Assembly (NCBI GenBank): GCA_963717765.1
Contig: CAVQWX010000004.1
Coordinates: 1-64,000, forward strand
Origin: JACDER01 sp963717765
Lineage (GTDB): Bacteria; Actinomycetota; Thermoleophilia; Gaiellales; Gaiellaceae
Direction of reading: 5' to 3'
DNA length: 64,000 bases
Both the position numbers and the translations under genes were made by a program. Under the pieces are notes generated by a model that was not told where the DNA came from, did no database searches, and saw nothing but the letters and a program-made list of their open reading frames with translations. Positions 9,794 to 17,824 of this stretch are shown piece by piece (the first letter of the stretch is position 1; every line of letters starts with the position of its first letter).

Positions 9794-10475
9794 GATCCCT
9801 TGTGGAACGAGACAAGGGCGCCGCGCTCTGATCCGCCCTTGACGGTCTCCTCGAGCACGACGCCAATGCCGCGGACGTAGAACTTGTGGTCAGAAGCGTC
9901 CCGGGCTCAAGTGGCGTCCACTCCTGAGTCAGGAGCGCGCGGCGCGTGGTCGTATACGGGACGCTGACGTGAGCGTGCAGTTGGACGACCCGGAAGTGGT
10001 CCTCCGCCTCGCCCTTGTAGTACTCCTGCCGGCCGGAGAGGCCGACACGAGGGTGTGCGGGCATGTAGATCCCGGGCTTCGCGCCGTGCACACCGGCCTG
10101 CCAGGTGCCGCTCGTGCTCGTCACGTGTCCGTTCCGGTCGAGCTCGGCCGTTTGCTCGCCGAAGTACCAGACGTTTCCCGCCGTGTCCTGGGTGTACCAG
10201 TCCGTCGTCCGCTCGCCGAGGTGTCCGCGCTGGTACAGCAGGTCGTGAACGACGACGCAGTTCGCGCCACGGATCCGTTTGGTCTGGTGGCTCACGGTGA
10301 CGACGTCGCGCGCGGACTGACCGTCCTTGAAGCCCCGGTACACGTACGCGCTGCCCGGGAGAAGCGGGAACCACGGATTCGTGACGCGCGCGCTGAAGTG
10401 CGGGCCCGACGGCGCGGCGAGCGCGGCGGTTGCGCCGACGAGCGCGAGCGGCCCGACGATCAATGCCCTGAGCAT
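9790..10475 (-). CDS. Secreted protein of unknown function (frameshifted near its end)
   Basis: The protein starts at ATG 10475 with a signal peptide (LRALIVGPLALVGATAALAA). The mature part reads NPWFPLLPGSAYVYRGFKDG, VVVHDLLYQRGHLGERTTDW, YTQDTAGNVWYFGEQTAEL and so on. After TPLEPGTL, near 9893, the frame shifts; the true ending DHKFYVRGIGVVLEETVKGG reads in the next frame and stops at 9790-9792. No function is known to me for this actinobacterial-looking family. It is the first gene of the minus-strand run and is preceded by a CCTGAACG repeat pair. Confidence 0.65.
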
Positions 10476-10497
10476 CTCCCCATGCTGTTCCGGGCGA

Positions 10498-10516
10498 CAT
10501 GAACGCGGCCTGAACG
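10498..10516 (-). promoter_or_regulatory. CATGAACG/CCTGAACG direct repeat, 11-base period (putative operator)
   Basis: CATGAACG at 10498-10505 and CCTGAACG at 10509-10516 match the repeat pair at 3000-3018 in sequence, in period, and in distance to the downstream minus-strand start (23 versus 19 bases). The site also lies 42 bases before the divergent ABC gene at 10558, so it could act on both. The regulator is presumed to be the OmpR-type protein at 4344-5016. Confidence 0.45.
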
Positions 10517-10557
10517 CCGCGCTCAGGGTCGCGTGCTCTACGGTAGGTTGATCGGCC

Positions 10558-11550
10558 GTGAGCGCGGCGCATGTGGACGAAGTTGGCGCTGATGAGGCTC
10601 CGTTTCAGCTCCCGATTGGCGCCGACGGTCTAGTCAAGCGCTACGGCGACATCCTCGCGGTCGACCAGGTCGATCTCAGTGTCCACCGCGGAGATATCTA
10701 CGGCTTCCTGGGGCCGAACGGAGCGGGCAAGACGACGGCGATGCGGATGTTGCTCGGTCTCGTGCACCCTGACGCCGGCGAGGTGCGCCTGTTCGGACGT
10801 GATCCGCAAAATGAACTGCCGGAGGCGCTCGATGGTGTCGCCGGATTCGTCGAGACCCGCATTTCTATCCCTACCTCCCCGGCCGCGTCAATCTCGAGTT
10901 CTTCGCCGCCCTCGACGGTGGCGGCCACAAGATCGGGCGCGTCGATGAGGCGTTGGCGACGGTTGGCCTGGAGAAACGAGCAGACGACAAGGTCGGTGGC
11001 TATTCACAGGGAATGCGTCAACGGCTCGGCATTGCGGCCGCACTGCTCCGCGAGCCACGGCTCTTGATCCTGGACGAGCCGACAAATGGCCTCGATCCGG
11101 GCGGGATCCGTGACATGCGTGCGCTGATCGCCGACCTGGCTGCGCAGGGGATGACCATCTTCCTCTCGAGCCACCTGCTCGCAGAGGTTGAGGAGCTGTG
11201 CACGCGCGTGGCAGTGATCCGAGCGGGGCGAATCGTTTACGAGGGCTCGCTCGCCGAGCTGCACGCGAGCGCGGCGACGCGTTTCCGCGTGCGGACGAGC
11301 AACCAGGCTGCAGCCCAGGCGCTTGCCATGGCCGACCCGCGGATCCGCGATGTCGTCTGCGACGGCGACGACCTGCTCTTTGCCGCCGACGAGCCCACGG
11401 TGCTCGCGTTCTCGCGCGCGCTCGTGGAGGCCGGCCTCGGAATCGCAGCGCTCGTGCCGGAGACGGCAACGCTGGAGCATCTCTTCTTCGAGTTGACCGA
11501 GAGCGCAGAGCATCCGAGTCGGCTGGGGGAGGTCCCCGAGACCGACGACG
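10558..11550 (+). CDS. ABC transporter ATPase, ABC-2 type (one frameshift)
   Basis: The start is GTG 10558. An N-terminal extension is followed by LVKRYGDILAVDQVDLSV, Walker A GFLGPNGAGKTTAMRMLLGL and an AGFVET piece. One base is extra or missing near 10862 (CCCGCATTTC), after which FYPYLPGRVNLEFFAALDGG continues in the next frame. Then come the signature GGYSQGMRQRLGIAAALL, Walker B LLILDEPTNGLDPGG and a FLSSHLLAEVEELC switch. The C-terminal region (TRFRVRTSN onward) is typical of CcmA/DrrA-like exporters. It is the partner of the permease that follows. The exact boundary is blurred because the two genes now read as one frame. Confidence 0.75.
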
Positions 11551-12353
11551 TTCACCGTCTACCGCTGGGAGCTGCGCAAGCTCCTTCGCAGAAGCGCACC
11601 TACATCGGCCTCGGTGTCGCCGCTCTGCTCCCGGTCGTCTTCGTCAGCGTGATGGCCTTCCAGAATGGGGGTCCGAACGATGCTCCGCTCGGTCACAACC
11701 TGCGCCACACCGGGATCGTCCTCACACTCGTCGTCCTCACCTTCGCGTCCCGGTTTGGTGCACAGCTCGTGACCGCGCTCGTCGCGGGCGACATCGTCGC
11801 GAACGAGGACTCAGGCGGAACGCTCAAGATGATTGTCACCCGCTCGGCGCGGCGGGCGCAGCTGCTCGTCGGCAAGACCCTTGCCTCGTTCACGTACGTG
11901 GCCGCCCTCCTGCTGGCCATTGTCGCGACCGGGATGATCGCCGGGATCATCGCCTGGGGCTTCAACCCGGTGGTCGACCTGAATGGGACAATCCTCTCGC
12001 CGGGCAGCGCGTTCGGTCTCAGCTTCGCTGCGCTCGCCCTGTACGGCGTGCCCCTCCTTGCGATCGCAGCATTTGGGATCTTCCTTTCGGTCGTTACACG
12101 AAACAGCGCGGCGGCCATTGTCGGAACACTCGTCTACGAGTTGCTCATGGAGGCGATTGTCGGCCTCGTCCATCTCGATTGGCTCCCGCACTGGGCGCTC
12201 TCCTCACAGTTCGACGCATGGCATGGATTCTTCGACGCGCCCATCTTGTGGACGCCGATCCTGCGCGGACTCTGGGTCTCGGCCATCTACGCGGCCGTGC
12301 CACTCGCGCTCGCGTTCTGGTTTTTCCTCAGGCGCGACATAACGGGGGATTGA
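11551..12353 (+). CDS. ABC-2 type permease (start obscured by an indel)
   Basis: Six hydrophobic segments are visible, including YIGLGVAALLPVVFVSVMAF, HTGIVLTLVVLTFASRFGAQ, TYVAALLLAIVATGMIAGII and a last AIYAAVPLALAFWFFLRRD. The cytosolic motif EDSGGTLKMIVTRSARRAQL is a classic ABC-2 permease element. Just before it, another frame gives TTFTVYRWELRKLL, the expected permease N-terminus, so a one-base shift near 11590 has merged it with the ATPase frame and removed the true start and stop. The substrate is unknown; drug or lipid export is the usual role of the family. Confidence 0.7.
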
Positions 12354-12391
12354 CAAGGAACCCTTCTCGGTGCTGTCCATGACGCGAGCCG

Positions 12392-12408
12392 GCCCGCTCG
12401 ATGCGGGC
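12392..12408 (+). terminator. Weak hairpin after the ABC-2 permease
   Basis: A 6-base-pair stem (GCCCGC/GCGGGC) with a five-base loop lies 39 bases downstream of the permease stop. There is no T-tract, so termination is only possible. Confidence 0.25.
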
Positions 12409-12457
12409 GCCTGAAGAACCCCTGCCCTGACGACCACGAACAAGCACTATTGCTTCC

Positions 12458-13213
12458 GTGGGTCACGACATCCTCCTTTTCCTCGCCACCTTCATCGCGA
12501 GCGCGGTGGAGGCAGTCGAGGCGCTGACGATCGTCCTTGCGGTCGGAATCGTCCGCGGGTGGCGCTCGACGCTGACCGGGGTCGGCGTTGCTTCGCTTGT
12601 CCTCGCCGCGGTCATCGTCGCGCTGGGCCCGGCGCTGCAGCACATCCCGATCGATGCGCTTCGGTTCGTCGTCGGTGCCCTCCTGCTTGCGTTTGGGCTG
12701 CAGTGGCTGCGCAAGGCGGTTCTGCGTGCAAGCGGCTATAAGCCGCTGCACGACGAAGCGGCGGCGTTTTCGCGCGAACGCGAGGAGGCCGGCGCGGCCT
12801 CGCCGGCTCCGTCGGGAGGGATGGACTGGTACTCGTTCACGGTCGCTTTCAAGGGAGTGCTCCTCGAGGGCCTGGAGGTGGCGTTCATCGTGGTCACCTT
12901 CGGCGCGGCGCAGGGGCGGCTCGGATTGGCGGCGGCGGCTGCCGCGACGGCAGCCGTGCTCGTCGTCGTCGCAGGTTTCGTGGTACGCCGTCCGTTGGCG
13001 CGCGTCCCCGAGAACACGCTCAAGTTCGTCGTCGGGGTCATGCTCACGAGCTTCGGGATCTTCTGGGGCGGTGAGGGCGCCGGCGTCGACTGGCCTGGCG
13101 GCGACTTCGCGATCCTCGTTGTGATCGCTTTCGTCGGCCTTGTGTCCCTCGCGGTCACTCGCGACCTGCGTCGGCGGCGGCTCTCGCTCCGGCCCATCGA
13201 GGCGCGGACGTGA
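12458..13213 (+). CDS. Membrane protein of COG4280 type, ILT-superfamily-like
   Basis: The protein has 251 residues, about seven membrane segments and two internally similar halves. Each half begins with a Glu-bearing helix: ASAVEAVEALTIVLAVGIV (residues ~14-32) and VLLEGLEVAFIVVTFGA (residues ~133-149). The second resembles the REGLE motif of FTR1-type iron permeases and other iron/lead transporters, so a metal-cation role is plausible. Known homologues are annotated only as predicted membrane proteins. The GTGA overlap at 13210-13213 couples it to the small membrane protein that follows. Transport of a metal is inference from the paired Glu motifs. Confidence 0.65.
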   Translation: MGHDILLFLATFIASAVEAVEALTIVLAVGIVRGWRSTLTGVGVASLVLAAVIVALGPALQHIPIDALRFVVGALLLAFGLQWLRKAVLRASGYKPLHDEAAAFSREREEAGAASPAPSGGMDWYSFTVAFKGVLLEGLEVAFIVVTFGAAQGRLGLAAAAAATAAVLVVVAGFVVRRPLARVPENTLKFVVGVMLTSFGIFWGGEGAGVDWPGGDFAILVVIAFVGLVSLAVTRDLRRRRLSLRPIEART

Positions 13214-13419
13214 AGTACATCCGTTCCTTCGGCCTCTTCTGGTGGGACTTCGTCGTCGGCGACGATTGGCGTGTTGCCATCGGGCTTGCGATGGCGTTCG
13301 CCCTTACCTGGTTCCTCGAGCACGAGGGCGTCTCGGCCTGGTGGCTCCTTCCGCTCGCCGTGGCCTTCCTCCTGGTCGAGTCCGTGCGGCGAGAGGCACG
13401 CAAGAGCACGGATGGCTAA
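13210..13419 (+). CDS. Small membrane protein coupled to COG4280-like gene
   Basis: The protein has 69 residues and starts at GTG 13210, overlapping the stop of the preceding gene. An aromatic-rich N-terminus (YIRSFGLFWWDFVVGDDW) is followed by two hydrophobic helices (VAIGLAMAFALTWFLEHEGV and AWWLLPLAVAFLLVE) and a basic tail. The tight overlap implies a partner or accessory subunit of the upstream membrane protein. I know no functional assignment. Confidence 0.65.
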   Translation: MKYIRSFGLFWWDFVVGDDWRVAIGLAMAFALTWFLEHEGVSAWWLLPLAVAFLLVESVRREARKSTDG

Positions 13420-13753
13420 GCGCTACCGATCTAGCACTCGACGGGAATCGTGTCCCTGGTTGGACCAGAGTCGCGTCAGTCTGGCGCGCGGCGACCACGC
13501 GAATCCGTGGTCAAACGATGGTCAAATTAACCTGACAGACGGCGGCAAAAGGACGGCGAAACGTCCGATTCGGATCGTGGCGTGGTTGAGCCAACGGCGA
13601 AGGACGGAAGCTGATGGCGAAGCGATTCGGGGAACTCGCACCCAGGACGTCGCCGGTACAAAAGCTGCGCACTTTGGGGAACATCCGCGCTGGAATGTTG
13701 TTTGTTCCAGGAACATGAGTGACACCTTGTACCGACCGCTTGCGTGAGAGCGG
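13420..13753. other. Non-coding stretch, no gene seen
   Basis: About 330 bases between the small membrane protein and the integrase fragment. The base composition drops slightly around 13500-13720, with several AAA/TTT runs and TGGTCAAA repeated at 13508 and 13519. No credible protein, tRNA or hairpin terminator was found. It may contain the promoter of downstream genes or scar DNA from the insertion element. Confidence 0.5.
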
Positions 13754-13982
13754 CTACGCCCTGATCTCCACCTCCCCTCCTGTGCGTCTTCCTAATTGCT
13801 GGTAGCCGCGCTCGCGGTCGAGGGCGCACGAGCTCGTCGCCGCAGTACAGGCGTACGCGCTCGCCGCTCTCCACGATGCGGACGCGCACGCCGCCGAAGC
13901 GCGCGCCGATGTTGATCGCCAGGCCGCGGAAGGGGAAGACGCAGGTCGACTTCACCTTGCGCACGATTGCAACAGCTCACCC
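13754..13982 (-). pseudogene. C-terminal fragment of an IS481-type integrase
   Basis: Minus-strand sequence reads VRKVKSTCVFPFRGLAINIG, then ARFGGVRVRIVESGERVRLY and CGDELVR. After a one-base shift near 13823 it continues LDRERGYQQLGRRTGG to a stop at 13754. This matches the tail that follows the DDE core in IS481-family transposases: a small beta-barrel ending in a gene-product-reactivity loop. The catalytic core is absent and a stop lies just upstream, so only about 70 residues remain. No terminal inverted repeats were found. The family assignment is from memory of the tail pattern. Confidence 0.5.
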
Positions 13983-14013
13983 TTTTGCGGCCAAAGCTGC
14001 GCGTTGTGTGAAC

Positions 14014-17000
14014 ATGACTCGGATGGGTGATTCTGAGACGCTCCGTACGGCGCGCGCGACTCGCGAGGAGCGCAAGGTCGTAACCGCACTCTTCGCCGAC
14101 CTGGTTGGCTCCACCGCGCTCTCGGAGCGCCTCGAGCCGGAGGAGGTGAAGCTCATCGTCGCAGAAGCGGTGGCGAGGATCGTGCGCGCCGTACACGAGT
14201 TCGGAGGCACGGTCAAGGACCTCGCCGGCGACGGAGTCCTCGCGCTCTTCGGCGCGCCGATCGCGCATGAGGACGATGAGGAGCGCGCGCTCCGGGTGTC
14301 GCTCCGCGTATTGGAGGAGCTGGCGGAGTACGCGGCGGAAGTCGAGGCGGCATGGGGAATCTCCGGGTTCGGCGTTCGTGTCGGCGTCAGTACGGGTCCG
14401 GTTGTGCTCGGCGACGTTGGCGCAGGCGCGCGCATCGAGTACGCAGCGTTCGGGGATGCGGTAAACACGGCGGCACGGCTCGAAGCGGCAGCCGAGCCGG
14501 GAACGGTGCTCGTTTCCGCGGAGACGAAGCGGCGCGCCGAGCCGCTGTTCGAGTGGGGAGAGGCGCAGCCGTTCGAGCTGAAGGGTAAGGCAGAACCGGT
14601 CCACGCGGCCCCCCTGCGAGGAGTGCGGGCCGCAGGAAGCCGGCCCCGGTTGCTGCACGAAGAGGCGCGGTGCGTGGGGCGCGAGGCCGAGATCGCATCC
14701 GGGGCCGAAGCGATCGACCGGGTGATGCGTGGTGCGGGCGGCATCCTCTTCCTGACGGGCGAGCCCGGCATCGGCAAGAGCCGTCTGCTCACCGAGTTTC
14801 GCGGGATCTTCGACGACTCGCCTGGCGAGGCCAGACGCCCGCTTTGGATCGAGGGACGGTGCGCGTCGTACGGCGAGTCGATCCCGTACTGGCCGTTCCG
14901 CGACCTTATCCGGAACTGGCTCGCCGTCGCCGCCGACGAGTCTGAGCTTCGGGTTCGTGTGTCGCTGAGAAGGCGGCTCGACGAGTTGTTTGGCGATCGT
15001 GCGCTGGAGATCTATCCCTACCTCGGCTCGATCCTCGGAGTCGCGCTCGAGCCAGACGCCGCGAGCCACTTGGCCGAGCTCTCGCCCGAGGCGCTGCAGT
15101 ACCGCACGTTCGAGGTCGTGGGGGCGCTGCTCGTGCGGCTGGCGGAGGAACGGCCCGTTGCCTTCGCGCTCGAAGACCTCCACTGGGCCGACCCGACCTC
15201 GGTGCAGCTGGCCGAACGCCTGCTCCCGATCGTGGAAGAGGCCGCGATCCTGTTTGTAGCAACGGGCCGTCCGGAGCCCGATCACTCGTTCTGGGCTCTA
15301 AAGGAGGCAGCGGCCCGCTCGTTCCCGCACCGTACGCGAGAGCTCGCGTTGACCCCGCTTTCCGGTGATGCCGATCGGGAACTCCTCGGCGCGCTCGTCG
15401 GCGAGCGGACGCTTCCACTCGAGCTCGAGGAGCGCATCCTCGACGCCGCCGCGGGCAACCCCTTCTTCCTCGAGGAGCTTGTCGGCTCGCTCGTCGACGG
15501 CGGGGCGCTCGTCCGAGACGAGGCGAGCTGGCGGTTTGATCATGACGTCGCCGTGGAAGTGCCCCCGACGGTCGAGCGCGTGATCCTCGCGCGCGTCGAC
15601 CGGCTCGCGCCCTCCACACACGAGCTGCTGATTGCGGCGTCGGTGCTCGGTCGTCAGTTCAACCTCCCGCTGCTCGCGGGTGTGTCGGGTGACGGCGACG
15701 CGCTGCGGAGCGGACTGAGCGAGCTGCAGCGCCTCGACGTAGTGCGTGAGGCGCGCCGCTGGCCTCAGCCCGAGTACCAATTCAAGCACGCGCTGATCCA
15801 GGAGACGGTCTACCGGACAGTCCTCACCCCGCGGCGAGCCGAACTTCACCAGAAGGCAGCGCAATGGCTCGAAGAGCAGTACGCCGACAACCAGGGCGAG
15901 GTGTACGGACTGCTCGCCCACCACTGGCTCGCGGCCGACGACGAGGATAAGGCGATCGCGTACCTCACCCGAGCCGGCGACAGAGCGCGACAGGAGTATG
16001 CGCTCGACGAGGCGATCCAGCACTACCGCGCGCTACTGCCGCTCCTCGAGGCGCGCGGCGCGCGGCAGGAGATCGCCCTCGTGCTCTTCAAACTCGCGCT
16101 CGCTCTCCACACGGCGATGCGGTTTGCCGAGTCGAACGAGACCTACCAGCGCGCGTTCGAGAACTGGACACCGCCGCGCGCACCGGCCGAAGCGCCGTCG
16201 GAAGCCCTGAGGATGGCAACGAGCTATATCCCGCTGAACGACCCAGGAATGGTGGGGTGGTGGCCGGACATCCAGCTCTGCATGCAGCTGTTCGACCGGC
16301 TGGTCGAGGCATGGCCCGAGCGGACGATCGTTCCGTCGCTCGCGGAGCGGTGGGAGATCTCCGACGACGGGTTGCGCTACGTCTTCCACCTACGCGACGG
16401 GCTCCGCTGGTCGGACGGGACGCCCTTGACCGCGCACGACGTCGAGTACGGCGTCAAGCGAGTCCTGAACCCCGAGCAGCCGGGCGGATCGGTGTCGGTC
16501 TACTTCGTGATCGAGAACGGACAGGACTACTGTCTCGGCCGAAGCGACGACGAGAGCGCGATCGGCGTTCGCGCGCTCGACGACCGCACGGTGGAGTTCA
16601 GGCTCGTCGCGCCGGCGCCGTACTTCATGACGGTCATGAACCGTCCCGACGGAGGGCCTGCGCCACAGCACGCGATCGAGCGGGACGGCCCGGCGTGGAC
16701 CGAACCAACCTTGCAAGTCGTCAGTGGTCCGTTTCGGATGGCCGAGCGCAGTGAGGCCCGCCTCCTGCTCGAGCGGCAGCAGGCCTACACGGGCGTCCGC
16801 ACCGGCAACGTCGCTCGGGTGGAGTACGTCCGTTCCGATCCAGACGACGCCTTCGCGCCGTTTGAGCGCGGGGAGCTGGACATGGTGCGGGTCGGCTACA
16901 CGCCGCGGCTCGCGGACCACGTTCGCACGCGGGGCGGGCTCGGCGGGCCGCTGACATGGTTCGCATATCTCGGGTTCGATCACCGCCATCCGCTCCTGTC

Positions 17001-17685
17001 GGACGTCGAGGTTCGTCGCGCCCTCGCGTACGCAACCGACCGGGAAGCGCTCGCGGCCGCCGCACCAGGCAACCTCGTCGTCGCGACCGGCGGCCTCGTG
17101 CCACCGGCGCTGCACGGTCATACGCCCGAGATCGTGTTGCGCTTCGACCGCCACCGGGCGCGGGAGCATCTCGCAGCTGCGACCGCGGATCTTTCCGGCG
17201 GACTCGCGGTCTACGCACACGCGGTGTGGGAGCCAATGCTGGAGGTTCTTGTGAGCCGTTGGGGAGACGTGCTCGGGATCGGCGTGGCACTCGACCTATT
17301 CGATTCGGGGGACCCCGAGCCGGCGCCCATGCTCGAGCGAGCTCCGATCGCGGTCATGGGGTGGATGCCGGGATACCCCGATCCCGAGTACATGCTGCGT
17401 CTACTGCTGCACTCGGACGCGTTCACGAACGCGGGCCGGTATTCGAATCCTGACTTCGACGCCTTGATCGAGCAGGCGCGCCGAGCTCGCACGGACCGCG
17501 AGCGGCTCGAGTTCTTCCACCAAGCAGACCGGCTCGTGGTCGCCGATCAGGTCGCGCTGATACCGCTCGTATACGGTCGGAGTACGGCGTTCGTCCAACC
17601 GAACGTGTACGGCTGGTGGGAGTTCGCCAAGTCATCGGCGGCGTATGCAGACCTGGTGATCGGCGACCCCTCGCCGAGCGCATAG
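14014..17685 (+). CDS. Class III nucleotide cyclase - AAA+ ATPase - TPR - oligopeptide-binding domain fusion
   Basis: The protein has about 1,223 residues, taking ATG 14014 (MTRMGDSETL) as start; a longer frame upstream overlaps the integrase fragment. Residues ~18-190 form a cyclase domain (TALFADLVGSTALSERL, AGDGVLALFGAPIAHEDD, transition-state Asn/Arg in DAVNTAARLEAAA). Residues ~230-560 form an AAA_16/STAND ATPase (Walker A TGEPGIGKSRLL, LEDLHWADPTSVQLAERL). A short helical TPR-like part reaches residue ~715. From ~733 to the end lies a complete SBP_bac_5 fold (PSLAERWEISDDGLRYVFHL, DGLRWSDGTPLTAHDVEYGV, RALAYATDREAL). There is no signal peptide, so the binding domain is predicted cytosolic. 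It is likely a peptide- or ligand-sensing signalling regulator. Confidence 0.85.
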   Translation: MTRMGDSETLRTARATREERKVVTALFADLVGSTALSERLEPEEVKLIVAEAVARIVRAVHEFGGTVKDLAGDGVLALFGAPIAHEDDEERALRVSLRVLEELAEYAAEVEAAWGISGFGVRVGVSTGPVVLGDVGAGARIEYAAFGDAVNTAARLEAAAEPGTVLVSAETKRRAEPLFEWGEAQPFELKGKAEPVHAAPLRGVRAAGSRPRLLHEEARCVGREAEIASGAEAIDRVMRGAGGILFLTGEPGIGKSRLLTEFRGIFDDSPGEARRPLWIEGRCASYGESIPYWPFRDLIRNWLAVAADESELRVRVSLRRRLDELFGDRALEIYPYLGSILGVALEPDAASHLAELSPEALQYRTFEVVGALLVRLAEERPVAFALEDLHWADPTSVQLAERLLPIVEEAAILFVATGRPEPDHSFWALKEAAARSFPHRTRELALTPLSGDADRELLGALVGERTLPLELEERILDAAAGNPFFLEELVGSLVDGGALVRDEASWRFDHDVAVEVPPTVERVILARVDRLAPSTHELLIAASVLGRQFNLPLLAGVSGDGDALRSGLSELQRLDVVREARRWPQPEYQFKHALIQETVYRTVLTPRRAELHQKAAQWLEEQYADNQGEVYGLLAHHWLAADDEDKAIAYLTRAGDRARQEYALDEAIQHYRALLPLLEARGARQEIALVLFKLALALHTAMRFAESNETYQRAFENWTPPRAPAEAPSEALRMATSYIPLNDPGMVGWWPDIQLCMQLFDRLVEAWPERTIVPSLAERWEISDDGLRYVFHLRDGLRWSDGTPLTAHDVEYGVKRVLNPEQPGGSVSVYFVIENGQDYCLGRSDDESAIGVRALDDRTVEFRLVAPAPYFMTVMNRPDGGPAPQHAIERDGPAWTEPTLQVVSGPFRMAERSEARLLLERQQAYTGVRTGNVARVEYVRSDPDDAFAPFERGELDMVRVGYTPRLADHVRTRGGLGGPLTWFAYLGFDHRHPLLSDVEVRRALAYATDREALAAAAPGNLVVATGGLVPPALHGHTPEIVLRFDRHRAREHLAAATADLSGGLAVYAHAVWEPMLEVLVSRWGDVLGIGVALDLFDSGDPEPAPMLERAPIAVMGWMPGYPDPEYMLRLLLHSDAFTNAGRYSNPDFDALIEQARRARTDRERLEFFHQADRLVVADQVALIPLVYGRSTAFVQPNVYGWWEFAKSSAAYADLVIGDPSPSA

Positions 17686-17691
17686 ATAGCC

Positions 17692-17713
17692 CGTCGCATC
17701 ACGCGGTGCGACG
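17692..17713 (+). terminator. Hairpin downstream of the cyclase fusion gene
   Basis: A perfect 7-base-pair stem, CGTCGCA/TGCGACG, with an eight-base loop, begins seven bases after the stop codon. There is no clear T-run, as is common in high-GC actinobacteria. Confidence 0.4.
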
Positions 17714-17824
17714 CCAGTGCGCAAGCGACCCGGCTTAGGGCCTTTTCCGATAGGAACAAGAAGCACTCAAGTCGTGTAGCGTCTCCGCTCGGCGAGCCGG
17801 GAAGTCTGGTCGGCATGTTCTGCC

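Noticed and set aside
10953..12353. The ABC ATPase and permease read as one fused protein
   Set aside because: The expected permease N-terminus (TTFTVYRWELRKLL) lies in another frame, so the fusion is produced by an indel.
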